This document shows positions 6,960 through 15,014 of a DNA stretch of 25,699 nt, piece by piece. Position numbers and translations under genes: made by a program. The notes below the pieces were generated by a model, which saw nothing but the letters and a program-made list of their open reading frames with translations, had not been told where the DNA came from and searched no databases. Numbering within the stretch: position 1 is the stretch's first letter; each line of letters begins with the position of its first letter. Where the stretch lies: contig CAIYQJ010000016.1 of NCBI GenBank assembly GCA_903928275.1, forward strand, positions 1 through 25,699, read 5' to 3'. The stretch is from an uncultured Chloroflexota bacterium. GTDB taxonomy: Bacteria; Chloroflexota; Limnocylindria; Limnocylindrales; CSP1-4.

Positions 6960-9900
6960 GCGACCTCCGGCTCCGGGGGAAGCGGACGCGCGAGCGCGTG
7001 GCGGGCGACCGGGCGGTCGCGGCGGGCCATGCCTCCCGCACGGCACCGGTCGAGGCGCCGCCCCGGCGGCGGCCCACCGACCTCTCCGCGTTCCTGCCGC
7101 TGCTCGACGGTTGCGCGCCGTTCGTCCGTCTCCGCGGGCAGCTCGGGGCGGCGGGGGCCGCGGTCCCGGCGGCCGGCCGGCACGCGGCGATCGCATCGGT
7201 CCCGCACGGCGCCAAGACGTTCCTCGCGGCGGCGCTGGCGCTCGGCGACTCCGGCGAGCGCCTGTGCTGGATCGCCCGCGACGCGGAGATCGGCGACCGC
7301 GTGGCCGAGGAGCTCACGACATGGCTCGGCGATCCGGCCGCGGTCGTCGTCCTGGAGCCGCGGACGGCACTCGCCTACGAGCGCAGCGAGCTCGTCCGGG
7401 ACGAGAGCGCTGCGCGGGTGGCGGCGCTCGCGCGCTGGCACGACGGGAGCGCCCGCGTCCTCGTGGCGTCCGTGCAGGCGCTGCTCCAGAGGACGATCGC
7501 GCCAGACGCGCTGCCGGCGGCGCCGCGCCGCCTGGCGGTCGGCACGCGGATCCGCCCCGACGTGCTCGTCCGCGAGCTCATCGACCTCGGGTACGACCCC
7601 GTCACCGAGGTCGCCGGCCGCGGCGAGACCGCCCGGCGCGGCGGGATCGTGGACGTGTTCGCGGCAGGGTCGGCGCTCCCCGTCCGCATCGAGTGGTTCG
7701 GCGACGAGGTGGAGTCCCTGCGGTCCTTCGACCCGACCGACCAGCGCTCCGTGGGCCCGGCGGGGGACGTCGTGCTCCTTCCCGCGTCGGAGTTCCTTCG
7801 GCCCGGCGGCGGCGGTGCCGCGATCGCGGCACGCCTCGGGCGTCTCGCAGACCGTCTCCCCGAACGACTCGCGTCGGACCTCGTGCGCCTCGCCGAGGGC
7901 GACGACGGACGCGCGCTGGCCGTGGGGGACGCCGCCGAGGTCTGGGCGCCGCTGCTGGCGCCGGCCACCGGCCTCGACCACCTCGGCCGCGGCACCGTCC
8001 TCGTCGTGGACGAGCCCGCGGAGATCGCGGACTCTGCCGAGTTCCTCTGGCGCCAGGCCGACGAGCGACGGGCTGAGCTCGTCGCCTCCGGCGAGCTGCC
8101 GGACCGCTGGCCGGAGGCGTACCCGGATCGCCGCGCGTGGAAGTCGGTGCTCGCCGGGTCGCGGACGCTCGAGTTCACGTGGGAGTCCGGCATCCCGGTG
8201 ACGCTCACCGGCAGGGCCGCGGAGGAGGACCCGTTCGGCTGGCGCGTCCCGGAGCTCCCGCCCGGCCGCAGCGCGGCGCTCGCCCGCGCGGTCGGCGCGT
8301 GGGCCGCGGATGGGCGCCGCGTCGTCGTGACGTCCGACCAGGCCCCCCGGCTCTCCGAGATCCTCGCCGAGGCGGGTCACCCGGTCGCGGTCGTGGCCGG
8401 CGTGGCGGAGCCGCCGCCGCCCGGCGCCATCGCGCTCGTGGACCGGAGCCTGAACGCCGGGTTCGCCGGCGGCCCGGACGGTCTCGTCATCCTCACCGAT
8501 CGCGAGCTCTTCGGCACCGTGCGCGTCCGGCGCCCCAAGGCGCTCCGCCGGGTCGTCCCGCGCGACATCCTCGATCGCCTGTCGCCGGGCGATCTCGTCG
8601 TCCACGTGGACCACGGCGTGGCCCGCTACGAGCGGATGCTCCGTCGCGGCGAGGCGGGCGAGGAGCGCGACTACCTGGAGCTCGCGTTCGGCGGCGACGA
8701 CCGGATCTTCGTCCCCGTCGAGCAGATCGGACGGCTCACGCGCTACGCGGGCGGCGAGCGGCCCGCGCTCTCGAGGCTCGGCGGGGGCGAGTGGGCGCGG
8801 ACCAAGGCCCGCGTCCGGAAGGCGGTCGCCGAGCTGGCGGACGACCTCCTGGCGCTCTACGCGGCACGGGAGACCGCCGATGGCTTCGCGTTCGGCGAGG
8901 ACACGCCGTGGCAGGCCGAGCTGGAGGCGTCGTTCCCCTACGAGGAGACCGACGACCAGCTCCGCGCCACGGCCGAGGTGAAGATGGACATGGAGGCGCG
9001 GCGCCCCATGGACCGCCTCGTGGTGGGCGACGTGGGCTACGGCAAGACCGAGGTGGCCCTGCGGGCGGTGTTCAAGGCGATCCAGGCCGACAAGCAGGTC
9101 GCCATCCTCGTGCCCACCACCGTCCTCGCGGCGCAGCACTTCGACACGTTCGGCCGCCGCTTCGCGCCATTCCCCATCCTCGTCCGCCACCTCTCGCGCT
9201 CGGTCCCGCCGAAGGAGCAGGCCGCCGCGCTCGCCGGCCTCCGCGACGGCAGCGTCGATGTCGTCGTCGGCACGCACCGGCTCCTGTCGAAGGATGTCGT
9301 GTTCCACGACCTCGGGCTCGTCGTGGTCGACGAGGAGCAGCGCTTCGGCGTCGCGGCGAAGGAACGCCTGAAGCGGCTCCGCACGTCGGTGGACGTCCTC
9401 ACGCTGTCGGCCACGCCCATCCCGCGGACGCTGAACCTCGCGCTCGCGGGCATCCGCGACATGAGCGTCATCGAGACGCCGCCCGAGGACCGGCTCCCGA
9501 TCCAGACCCGCGTCGCCGAGGCGTCCGCCGGGCTCGTCCGCGACGCGATCCTCCGTGAGCTCGACCGTGGCGGCCAGGTCTTCTACGTGCACAACCGGGT
9601 CGAGACGATCGAGGCGCAGGCCGGTCAGCTCCGGGAGCTCCTGCCCGACGCGCGGATCGTCGTCGGCCATGGTCAGATGGACGAGAGCCTCCTCGCCTCG
9701 GTCATGACCCGGTTCTCGGCGGGCGGGGCCGACATCCTCGTCTGCACGACGATCATCGAATCGGGCCTCGACATCCCGAACGCGAACACGATCGTCATCG
9801 ACCGCGCCGACGCGCTCGGGCTCGCCCAGCTCTACCAGCTCCGGGGCCGGGTGGGGCGGAGCAGCCGGCGCGCGTACGCATACCTGCTGTACCGGCGGCG

Positions 9901-10597
9901 CGAGCGGCTCTCGGACGAGGCCCGGAAGCGTCTCCAGGCCATCTTCAACGCGAGCGAGCTCGGGGCCGGCTTCCAGATCGCGCTCGCCGACCTCGAGATC
10001 CGGGGCGCCGGGAACATCCTCGGCGGTGAGCAGCACGGGCACATGGCGGCCGTGGGCTTCGACCTGTACACGCGGATGCTCGCCGAGGCGGTCGAGATGG
10101 CCAAGGCCCGACGCGAGGACCGGCCGGCGGTGATCGAGCGGCCGGGCGCCGTCATCGACCTGCCGGTCGAGGCCCACCTGCCGGACGACTACGTGCCCGA
10201 CGAGGCGCAGAAGCTCGAGCTCTATCGGCGGCTGGCGAAGGTCCGCGACCCGGGCGGCCTCGCGGCGATGCGGCAGGAGATCGTGGACCGGTACGGCCCC
10301 ATGCCGGACCCGGTCGTCCGCCTCGCCGAGGTCGTGGAGCTGCGGCTCGCGGCCGAGGCCGCGGGCATCGCGAGCATGGCCCGCGAGGACGGCGAGCTCG
10401 TGGTGCGGTACGCCACGGTGAGCCGGTCGACGGCGGCCTACGCGCTGGCGTCGTTCGGGCAGCAGGTGCGCCATGCGTCCAACCAGTCGCGGATCCGCCT
10501 CCCGCACGACCCGGAGCGGGCGTGGGCGCTCGCGCGGCAAGTCGTCGCGCGGATCGCCGCGGCGGGCGAGGTCGCGCGCGCCGACGCCGCGACCTGA
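6956..10597 (+). CDS. mfd: Transcription-repair coupling factor Mfd
   Basis: This 1213-residue DNA translocase removes stalled RNA polymerase and recruits UvrA. The N-terminal part resembles UvrB. The RNA-polymerase-interacting domain is at about residues 540-600, with PGDLVVHVDHGVARYERM and YLELAFGGDDRIFVPVEQ. The helicase core has Walker A GDVGYGKTE at 691-699, DEEQ at 792-795, SATPIPRT in motif III, and LDIPNANTIVIDRAD with GRVGRS in the second RecA lobe. The C-terminal UvrA-inhibiting domain starts near residue 1065. Length and order are typical. The chosen GTG at 6956 overlaps the pth stop as GTGA; an in-frame GTG further upstream would lie inside pth. Confidence 0.96.
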   Translation: MSDLRLRGKRTRERVAGDRAVAAGHASRTAPVEAPPRRRPTDLSAFLPLLDGCAPFVRLRGQLGAAGAAVPAAGRHAAIASVPHGAKTFLAAALALGDSGERLCWIARDAEIGDRVAEELTTWLGDPAAVVVLEPRTALAYERSELVRDESAARVAALARWHDGSARVLVASVQALLQRTIAPDALPAAPRRLAVGTRIRPDVLVRELIDLGYDPVTEVAGRGETARRGGIVDVFAAGSALPVRIEWFGDEVESLRSFDPTDQRSVGPAGDVVLLPASEFLRPGGGGAAIAARLGRLADRLPERLASDLVRLAEGDDGRALAVGDAAEVWAPLLAPATGLDHLGRGTVLVVDEPAEIADSAEFLWRQADERRAELVASGELPDRWPEAYPDRRAWKSVLAGSRTLEFTWESGIPVTLTGRAAEEDPFGWRVPELPPGRSAALARAVGAWAADGRRVVVTSDQAPRLSEILAEAGHPVAVVAGVAEPPPPGAIALVDRSLNAGFAGGPDGLVILTDRELFGTVRVRRPKALRRVVPRDILDRLSPGDLVVHVDHGVARYERMLRRGEAGEERDYLELAFGGDDRIFVPVEQIGRLTRYAGGERPALSRLGGGEWARTKARVRKAVAELADDLLALYAARETADGFAFGEDTPWQAELEASFPYEETDDQLRATAEVKMDMEARRPMDRLVVGDVGYGKTEVALRAVFKAIQADKQVAILVPTTVLAAQHFDTFGRRFAPFPILVRHLSRSVPPKEQAAALAGLRDGSVDVVVGTHRLLSKDVVFHDLGLVVVDEEQRFGVAAKERLKRLRTSVDVLTLSATPIPRTLNLALAGIRDMSVIETPPEDRLPIQTRVAEASAGLVRDAILRELDRGGQVFYVHNRVETIEAQAGQLRELLPDARIVVGHGQMDESLLASVMTRFSAGGADILVCTTIIESGLDIPNANTIVIDRADALGLAQLYQLRGRVGRSSRRAYAYLLYRRRERLSDEARKRLQAIFNASELGAGFQIALADLEIRGAGNILGGEQHGHMAAVGFDLYTRMLAEAVEMAKARREDRPAVIERPGAVIDLPVEAHLPDDYVPDEAQKLELYRRLAKVRDPGGLAAMRQEIVDRYGPMPDPVVRLAEVVELRLAAEAAGIASMAREDGELVVRYATVSRSTAAYALASFGQQVRHASNQSRIRLPHDPERAWALARQVVARIAAAGEVARADAAT

Positions 10598-10616
10598 TCC
10601 GCGCCCGGGCCCCCGG

Positions 10617-10634
10617 CCGGACCTACCGGTCCGG
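10617..10634. terminator. Inverted repeat between convergent mfd and response-regulator genes
   Basis: CCGGACC at 10617-10623 pairs with GGTCCGG at 10628-10634 across a 4-base loop. It overlaps the minus-strand TAG stop and begins 20 bases after the mfd stop. There is no T-tract on either side, so it could be a weak bidirectional terminator or only an mRNA-end hairpin. Confidence 0.4.
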
Positions 10635-11354
10635 GTCCTCGCGGCTCGGGTTGAGCCGGTAGCCCAGGCCGTAGCTCGTCGTGATGAACCGCCTGTCCGG
10701 AGCGATGGCGGCGAGCTTCGCCCGGAGGTTCCGCATCGTGACGCGGAGCAGATGGACGTCGTCCCCGTATCCCGCGCCCCATACCGCGACGAGAAGCTCG
10801 CGGCGGTCCAGGACCACGTCGGGATGCTGCCCGAGATGTCGGAGGAGGCGGTACTCGGTCGGCGTCAGGTGGACGGGCTGGCCCTCCACGACGACCCGGT
10901 GGCCGCGCTCGTCGATGACGAGGCCGGGGAACCTGATCTCGGGCAGCTCCCCGGCCGGCCCGAACGTCTGCGAGCGGCGGAGCGCGGCGCGGACGCGGGC
11001 GATGAGCTCCGGGAAGCTCAGCGGCTTCGTGACGTAGTCGTCGGCCCCCTCCACGAGCCCCCGGACCTTGTCCGCGACCGCGCCGCGCGCGGTGACGACG
11101 ATGATCGGGACGATGCTCGCCGCGCGGATCAACCGGATCACCTCCCAGCCGTCGAGGCCGGGCAGGGCCAGGTCGAGGAGGATGAGGTCCGGCTGCTCGG
11201 CCTCGAAGAGGCGCACGGCCTCCAGCCCGTCGTGCGCCACGATCGGCCGGAGTCCATGCCGATCGAGCCACATCGCGATGAGGTCGGCGAACGCCGGCTC
11301 GTCCTCGACGACGAGGATCCGCTCGCCGCTGGGCGCAGCCATCGGCGGGATCAC
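10623..11354 (-). CDS. OmpR/KdpE-type response regulator
   Basis: This 243-residue protein has a receiver domain (about residues 11-130) with the acidic pair E17-D18, phospho-acceptor D61 in LILLDLALPG, T88 in VVTARG and K110 in YVTKPLS. A winged-helix DNA-binding domain follows (about 145-235), with HLTPTEYRLLRHL, VVWGAGY-like and RVTMRNLRAKL segments ending in TTSYGLGYRL. All phosphorylation residues are present, so it should be a working DNA-binding regulator. The first codon used here is a GTG overlapping the histidine kinase stop (GTGA); an ATG four codons later (11342) is the alternative. Its targets are unknown, but the divergent dhaM-dhaL and glpF promoters are the obvious candidates. 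Confidence 0.93.
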   Translation of the reverse strand: MIPPMAAPSGERILVVEDEPAFADLIAMWLDRHGLRPIVAHDGLEAVRLFEAEQPDLILLDLALPGLDGWEVIRLIRAASIVPIIVVTARGAVADKVRGLVEGADDYVTKPLSFPELIARVRAALRRSQTFGPAGELPEIRFPGLVIDERGHRVVVEGQPVHLTPTEYRLLRHLGQHPDVVLDRRELLVAVWGAGYGDDVHLLRVTMRNLRAKLAAIAPDRRFITTSYGLGYRLNPSREDPDR

Positions 11355-13078
11355 GCGGGCTCCCGGTCGCGCGTCACGCGCGCCCCACGCGCCCCGCGTC
11401 CGACGGGCCCGGCCGTCGCGCCGCCGTCGTCCGCTGCGGGCAGCGCGAACGAGATCGAGGCGCCCCGCTGTGTCGCATCCAGGCGGATCCAGCCGCCATG
11501 GGCCTCCACGATCCGCTTCGCGAGGTAGAGGCCGAGCCCGTTCCCCGGGATGCGCGATTCGCGCACCGATCGCCCCCGGTAGAAGCGCTCGAACACGTGC
11601 GAGCGCTGCCCCACGTCGATCCCGGGGCCGTCGTCGGCGACCGTGATCACGACCGTCCGGTGTCCGCCGCGGCGTGCCCTGACGACGAGTCGCGCCTCCG
11701 GCCCCGCGTACTTCGCGGTGTTCCCGGCCAGGTTCGCGAGGACCTGGTGGATGCGCGACGCGTCGACGTCGATCTCGGGCAGGTCGGGACCGAGGTCCAG
11801 CGTGACGGCCGGCGCGCCGGGCAGCTCGGCCTGCTCGCCGACGAACTCGCCGAGCAGGTCCTCGGTCGAGATCGGATCCCGCTCGAGTGCGAGCCCGTCG
11901 CTGTCGAGCTGCGCGATGTCCACGATCTGGTCAACGAGGCCCGTGACCCGCGCGACGGCGGCACCGAGCCGCTCGAGGTATCCGCGCCGGACCGTCTCGT
12001 CGAGCTCGAGGTGGAGCAGGCTCTGCGCATACCCGTCGATGAGCGCGAGCGGTGTGCGGAGCTCGTGAGAGACAGCCGCGACGAAGCTCGACCGCAGCTC
12101 GTCGAGCGCGAGCGTCGGCCGCAGGTCGCGCAGCACCGCGACGGCGCCGACCGTGGGATCCGAGATGCGCGAATAGCTCCCGGCGACGGGGATCTCCACC
12201 CGCCGCCGCGAGCGGACCTTCTGCGCCCGCGCCGCGATCGGGAGTCCGGTCTCCAGCACCTCGTCGAACGGGCAGCGGAGCCCGCAGAGGAGACGCCCCG
12301 GCGCGTGGTCGCCGCCGGGGCCGGCAAGCGCGGCCCGGCCACCGCGGTCGCAGCCGAGGAACTCGCGGCACGTCGCCCCGACCGCCTCGCGAGCGGGTGT
12401 GCCCACGAGATCCGAGGCCGCGGCGTTGAGCCGCACCACCCGTCGATCGACGTCGACGGCGACGATCGCGTCGATGGCTCCCTCGAGCGTCGCCGCGAGC
12501 GTCGCGCGCTCCCGGGCGAGCGTGCTCCGGAGCTGCGCTGCGCGGAACGTGATCCCGAGCTCCCTCCGGACGAGGGTGAGGTACCGGACGTGGCCCGGGT
12601 CGAGCTCCTGGTCCTCGGGGGGCTGGACCGCGACGAAGCCGATCGGCGTGCGCTCCACGCCGCGCGCCCCAAGGTCGCGGCTCTCCTCGAGCGCCATGCC
12701 TGACCACCCGTTGGCGACCGCCCACGCGCGCGCCGCAGCGAGCCCGTCGAAGCGGGCCGGAGGGACGGCGGCCCAGCCGTTCTCCGTCCGGTGGCCCGAT
12801 CCCACGGCCGCGACGAGCGAGAGCGGCGACTCGTTCGGCTCCGCGAGCCACAGGCCGGCGACGTCCGCGCCGCTCGCGCGGGCGATCTCCGAGAGGACGG
12901 CGGCCGCCAGGTCCTCGAGGGTCTCGCCGGACGCGAGCAGCTGGCTGAGCTGGTACTGGGCGAACATCGTGTCCGCCTCGCGCTGCGCGTCCTCGAAGGC
13001 GCGTCGTCGCTCGCCCTCGAGCGTGGCCACCCGTCCACCCGGACCGCCCTCCTGCCGGTCCGTCCGCTCGGGGATCAC
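11351..13078 (-). CDS. Soluble GAF-PAS sensor histidine kinase
   Basis: This 575-residue kinase has no hydrophobic segments and should be cytoplasmic. A coiled N-terminal stretch (about residues 16-45) leads into a GAF domain (about 45-180) and a PAS domain (about 190-320). The HisKA domain carries phospho-acceptor H338 in SHELRTPL, and the HATPase has an N-box near HQVLANLAGNTAKYA, then VADDGPGID and GNGLGLYLAKRIVEAHGG. The PAS domain holds four cysteines (C237, C243, C265, C269), which could bind a metal or respond to redox. The GTG start at 13078 overlaps the dhaL-like stop as GTGA, and its own stop overlaps the response regulator start, so all three are translationally coupled. Coupling to DhaL suggests a Dha or PTS signal; this is inference. 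Confidence 0.93.
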   Translation of the reverse strand: MIPERTDRQEGGPGGRVATLEGERRRAFEDAQREADTMFAQYQLSQLLASGETLEDLAAAVLSEIARASGADVAGLWLAEPNESPLSLVAAVGSGHRTENGWAAVPPARFDGLAAARAWAVANGWSGMALEESRDLGARGVERTPIGFVAVQPPEDQELDPGHVRYLTLVRRELGITFRAAQLRSTLARERATLAATLEGAIDAIVAVDVDRRVVRLNAAASDLVGTPAREAVGATCREFLGCDRGGRAALAGPGGDHAPGRLLCGLRCPFDEVLETGLPIAARAQKVRSRRRVEIPVAGSYSRISDPTVGAVAVLRDLRPTLALDELRSSFVAAVSHELRTPLALIDGYAQSLLHLELDETVRRGYLERLGAAVARVTGLVDQIVDIAQLDSDGLALERDPISTEDLLGEFVGEQAELPGAPAVTLDLGPDLPEIDVDASRIHQVLANLAGNTAKYAGPEARLVVRARRGGHRTVVITVADDGPGIDVGQRSHVFERFYRGRSVRESRIPGNGLGLYLAKRIVEAHGGWIRLDATQRGASISFALPAADDGGATAGPVGRGARGARVTRDREPA

Positions 13079-13791
13079 ACGCGCCGCCCCCCGCGGTCCG
13101 CCTGCGCGGAGATGGCCCGGACCAGCAGGAAGCACGACGTCGCCCCCGGGTCCTGGTGGCCACGCGACCGCTCGCCGAGGCGGAGTGCGAGGCCGCGTCG
13201 TGCGATGAGCGGCGTCGTCGCGATCATGCCCGCACGGGCCGCGACGGCCGCGTCGCCGAGCGCGTGGCCGAGGGGTCGATGATCGCTCGCGGCCACGCGG
13301 AGGGCCCGCGCAGCGGGCTCGAGGCTGTCGAGGATGGTCTTGTCGCCGAGGGTGCAGCGGCCTCGGCGCGCGAGTGCCGCAGTGCCGATCTCGAAGGCGT
13401 CGGCGATCCCCGGGAGGTCGAGCGAGGTCACCCCGGCGAGCGCGAACCCCGCCTCGATGAACGCGGTGCCGTAGAGCGGCCCGCTCGCGCCACCCACGCT
13501 CGCCACGAGCGTGTGACCGACGAGCTGCAGGAGCTCGCCGATGTCCGTGGCGCCGCGGTACGCCTGCGAGGCATCCACCGTCCGCACCGCTGCGTCGAGC
13601 CCGACGACCATGTTCGCGCCGTGGTCCCCGTCGCCGAGCGCCGCGTCCAGCCTGTCGAGCAGCACCTCGTGCCGCGCGATCGTCACCGCACAGCGCCGGA
13701 GTGCGTCGATGATGTCGCACGCCGTCACCGCGAGCGGCCCCTGCCCGCCCCGGGTCGCGCGGGCGCCCGCGACCCCCTCTATGCTCATCAC
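13075..13791 (-). CDS. DhaL-like protein (Dha kinase ADP-binding subunit family) coupled to a two-component system
   Basis: This protein of 238 residues matches the DhaL (DAK2) family. The nucleotide/Mg-binding signature LDAALGDGDHG supplies D49, D54, D56 and H57, and it also has ASVGGASGPLYG, LGDKTILDSLEP and LGERSRGHQDPGATS. It differs from the operon DhaL: the Arg of the NMxRGF motif is replaced (NMVVGL), the SYLGERS motif is altered (ALRLGERS), and there is an N-terminal extension of about 20 residues. The first GTG (13791) sits 6 bases after a TAGACT -10 box, favouring a leaderless start; ATG at 13788 is the alternative. DhaL normally carries ADP that is rephosphorylated by DhaM. Overlap with the kinase gene suggests a regulatory role, though enzymatic function remains possible. 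Confidence 0.88.
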   Translation of the reverse strand: MMSIEGVAGARATRGGQGPLAVTACDIIDALRRCAVTIARHEVLLDRLDAALGDGDHGANMVVGLDAAVRTVDASQAYRGATDIGELLQLVGHTLVASVGGASGPLYGTAFIEAGFALAGVTSLDLPGIADAFEIGTAALARRGRCTLGDKTILDSLEPAARALRVAASDHRPLGHALGDAAVAARAGMIATTPLIARRGLALRLGERSRGHQDPGATSCFLLVRAISAQADRGGRRV

Positions 13792-13811
13792 GTGGCCAGT
13801 CTAGGGCCACG
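13791..13811. promoter_or_regulatory. Perfect inverted repeat overlapping the minus-strand dhaL-like promoter
   Basis: CGTGGCC (13791-13797) and GGCCACG (13805-13811) are perfect complements with a 7-base centre. The centre contains the minus-strand TAGACT -10 box (13803-13798), so a protein bound here would block or control that promoter. OmpR-type regulators usually bind direct repeats, so the cognate response regulator may not be the ligand. Confidence 0.5.
13798..13803 (-). promoter_or_regulatory. -10 box (TAGACT) for leaderless dhaL-like–HK–RR transcript
   Basis: On the minus strand TAGACT fits TANNNT and ends 6 bases before the GTG at 13791, the same spacing as the acyl-CoA synthetase promoter at 586-591. 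No Shine-Dalgarno precedes the GTG. Confidence 0.45.
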
Positions 13812-13825
13812 GCGGAGCCCCCGGG

Positions 13826-13842
13826 GCCGGTCCGGCACCGGC
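13826..13842. promoter_or_regulatory. Second inverted repeat in the divergent dhaL/dhaM-dhaL promoter region
   Basis: GCCGGT (13826-13831) and ACCGGC (13837-13842) are perfect complements around a 5-base centre. An outer GAGCC/GGCTC pair (13815-13819 and 13840-13844) partly nests with it. It lies 20 bases before the dhaM-dhaL ATG and could be an operator, or a hairpin in the mRNA leader that precedes the ribosome-binding site. Confidence 0.35.
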
Positions 13843-13861
13843 TCCCGCGGTCGGAGGTCGC

Positions 13862-14923
13862 ATGGTCTCGATCGTCCTCGTCGGCCACAGCCCAGAGCTC
13901 CTCCGCGGCCTTCGAGCGATGATCGCCCAGTCCTCCGGCCAGGTCCCGGTCGCGATCGCCGGCGGCACGTCGATCGGGAATCTCGGGACGAGCAGCCCAT
14001 CGATCCGGTCCGCGCTCAAGGCCGCGCTCGCGGCGGCGACCGGCGACGGCGTGGTCGTCCTGCTCGACCTGGGGAGCGCCTTCCTCGCGCTGGAGATGGC
14101 GCTCGAGGAGCTTTCCCCGGCGGAGCGCGCCCTCGTGCGGGTCAGCCCCGGGCCGCTCGTCGAGGGCGCGGTCCTCGCGGCGATCGAAGCGTCCTCCGGC
14201 GCCCACGTCGACCAGGTCGCAGCGGCGGCCGACGCCGCGGCCTCGTCACGCAAGCTCCCCGAGGGATGGACCGAGACCGGTCTGCCCAGTGGCGGCGAGG
14301 TCGCGCGCGCGTGGCTCCGACTCGCCGCGGCCCGGATCGCCGCGAACCGGGTCCGGCTCGGCGACCTCGACGCGGCGATCGGGGATGGGGACCACGGGAT
14401 CAACCTCCATCGCGGCTTCGCGGCGGTCGTCGCGGGGCTCGACGCGGGTGCGCTGCCGGAGTCGGCACCCGGTCCATTCCTTGTCGCTGTCGGGCGGACG
14501 CTCACTGGCACGGTGGGCGGGGCCAGCGGCGCGCTCTATGGGCGCGCGTTCATGCGCGCAGGGGCCCGCCTCGCGGGCGGCGGCCGCCTGGAGGCGACGG
14601 CCGCCGCGAGTGCGCTCGCGGAGGCCGTCGCGGCGATCGCCGCGCTCGGTCGTGCGCGGCCGGGCGAGAAGACGATGCTCGACGCGCTCGTGCCGGCGGC
14701 CGACGCATTCCGGGCCGCCGTCGACGGCGGAGCAGGGCTGGCGCGGGCGGCGGAGCTCGCCGCCGACGCAGCCGAGGCCGGCGCCCGTGCCACCATCCCG
14801 CTCCTCGCGACGAAGGGTCGGGCCAGCTACCTCGGCGAGCGCTCCATCGGCCACGAGGACCCCGGCGCGGCCTCGAGCGCCCTCCTCCTCCGCGCCCTGG
14901 CCGACGCCCTCGCGAGCGGCTGA
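13862..14923 (+). CDS. DhaM-DhaL fusion protein
   Basis: This 353-residue protein joins two Dha kinase domains. Residues 1 to about 125 form an EIIA-Man-like DhaM domain beginning MVSIVLVGHSPELL, with H9 at the active-site position, the nucleotide-proximal GGTSIGNLGTS segment, and LLDLGSAFLALEMA. After a short Ala-rich linker, residues from about 141 form a DhaL domain with D170, D175, D177 and H178 in LDAAIGDGDHGIN, then TVGGASGALYG, GEKTMLDALVP and SYLGERSIGHEDPGA. All key residues are intact, so phosphate could pass from HPr through H9 to ADP on the linked DhaL. GGAGGTCGC precedes the ATG. No DhaK is adjacent, so it must use the dhaK product downstream or serve another acceptor. Confidence 0.9.
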   Translation: MVSIVLVGHSPELLRGLRAMIAQSSGQVPVAIAGGTSIGNLGTSSPSIRSALKAALAAATGDGVVVLLDLGSAFLALEMALEELSPAERALVRVSPGPLVEGAVLAAIEASSGAHVDQVAAAADAAASSRKLPEGWTETGLPSGGEVARAWLRLAAARIAANRVRLGDLDAAIGDGDHGINLHRGFAAVVAGLDAGALPESAPGPFLVAVGRTLTGTVGGASGALYGRAFMRAGARLAGGGRLEATAAASALAEAVAAIAALGRARPGEKTMLDALVPAADAFRAAVDGGAGLARAAELAADAAEAGARATIPLLATKGRASYLGERSIGHEDPGAASSALLLRALADALASG

Positions 14924-14952
14924 GGGCGCGGAACGGCCGTCCGGGGGCGCCC
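14924..14952 (+). terminator. GC-rich hairpin after dhaM-dhaL
   Basis: GGGCGC (14924-14929) directly after the stop pairs with GCGCCC (14947-14952), with a self-complementary ACGGCCGT inside. There is no T-tract, so termination is uncertain; it may be partial and allow read-through toward glpF. Confidence 0.3.
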
Positions 14953-14984
14953 GCCGCAGAAGGTTGCGGAACGGTTTCGATGAT

Positions 14985-15002
14985 GTGTTGAGATTTGAAC
15001 AC
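14985..15002. promoter_or_regulatory. Candidate operator (GTGTT-N8-AACAC) upstream of glpF
   Basis: This inverted repeat lies in the only AT-richer patch of the region, about 250 bases before glpF. It is followed by a TANNNT-type TAGAGT at 15015-15020, so it would cover the -35 region of that promoter. The arms are only 5 bases, and the match to any known regulator family is not claimed. Confidence 0.4.
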
Positions 15003-15014
15003 CGATTCCGCCCG

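Noticed and set aside
6419..10540. A 1373-residue open frame on the minus strand opposite mfd
   Set aside because: It is antisense to the well-supported mfd gene, is highly biased to Arg, Asp, Glu and Gly, and shows no known domain. Long antisense open frames are common in very GC-rich DNA.
13075..14923. A FakA-type fatty acid kinase instead of Dha kinase components
   Set aside because: FakA also has a DhaL-like domain, but it lacks an EIIA-type DhaM domain and has a long C-terminal region not seen here. The neighbouring dhaK and PTS genes favour Dha kinase.
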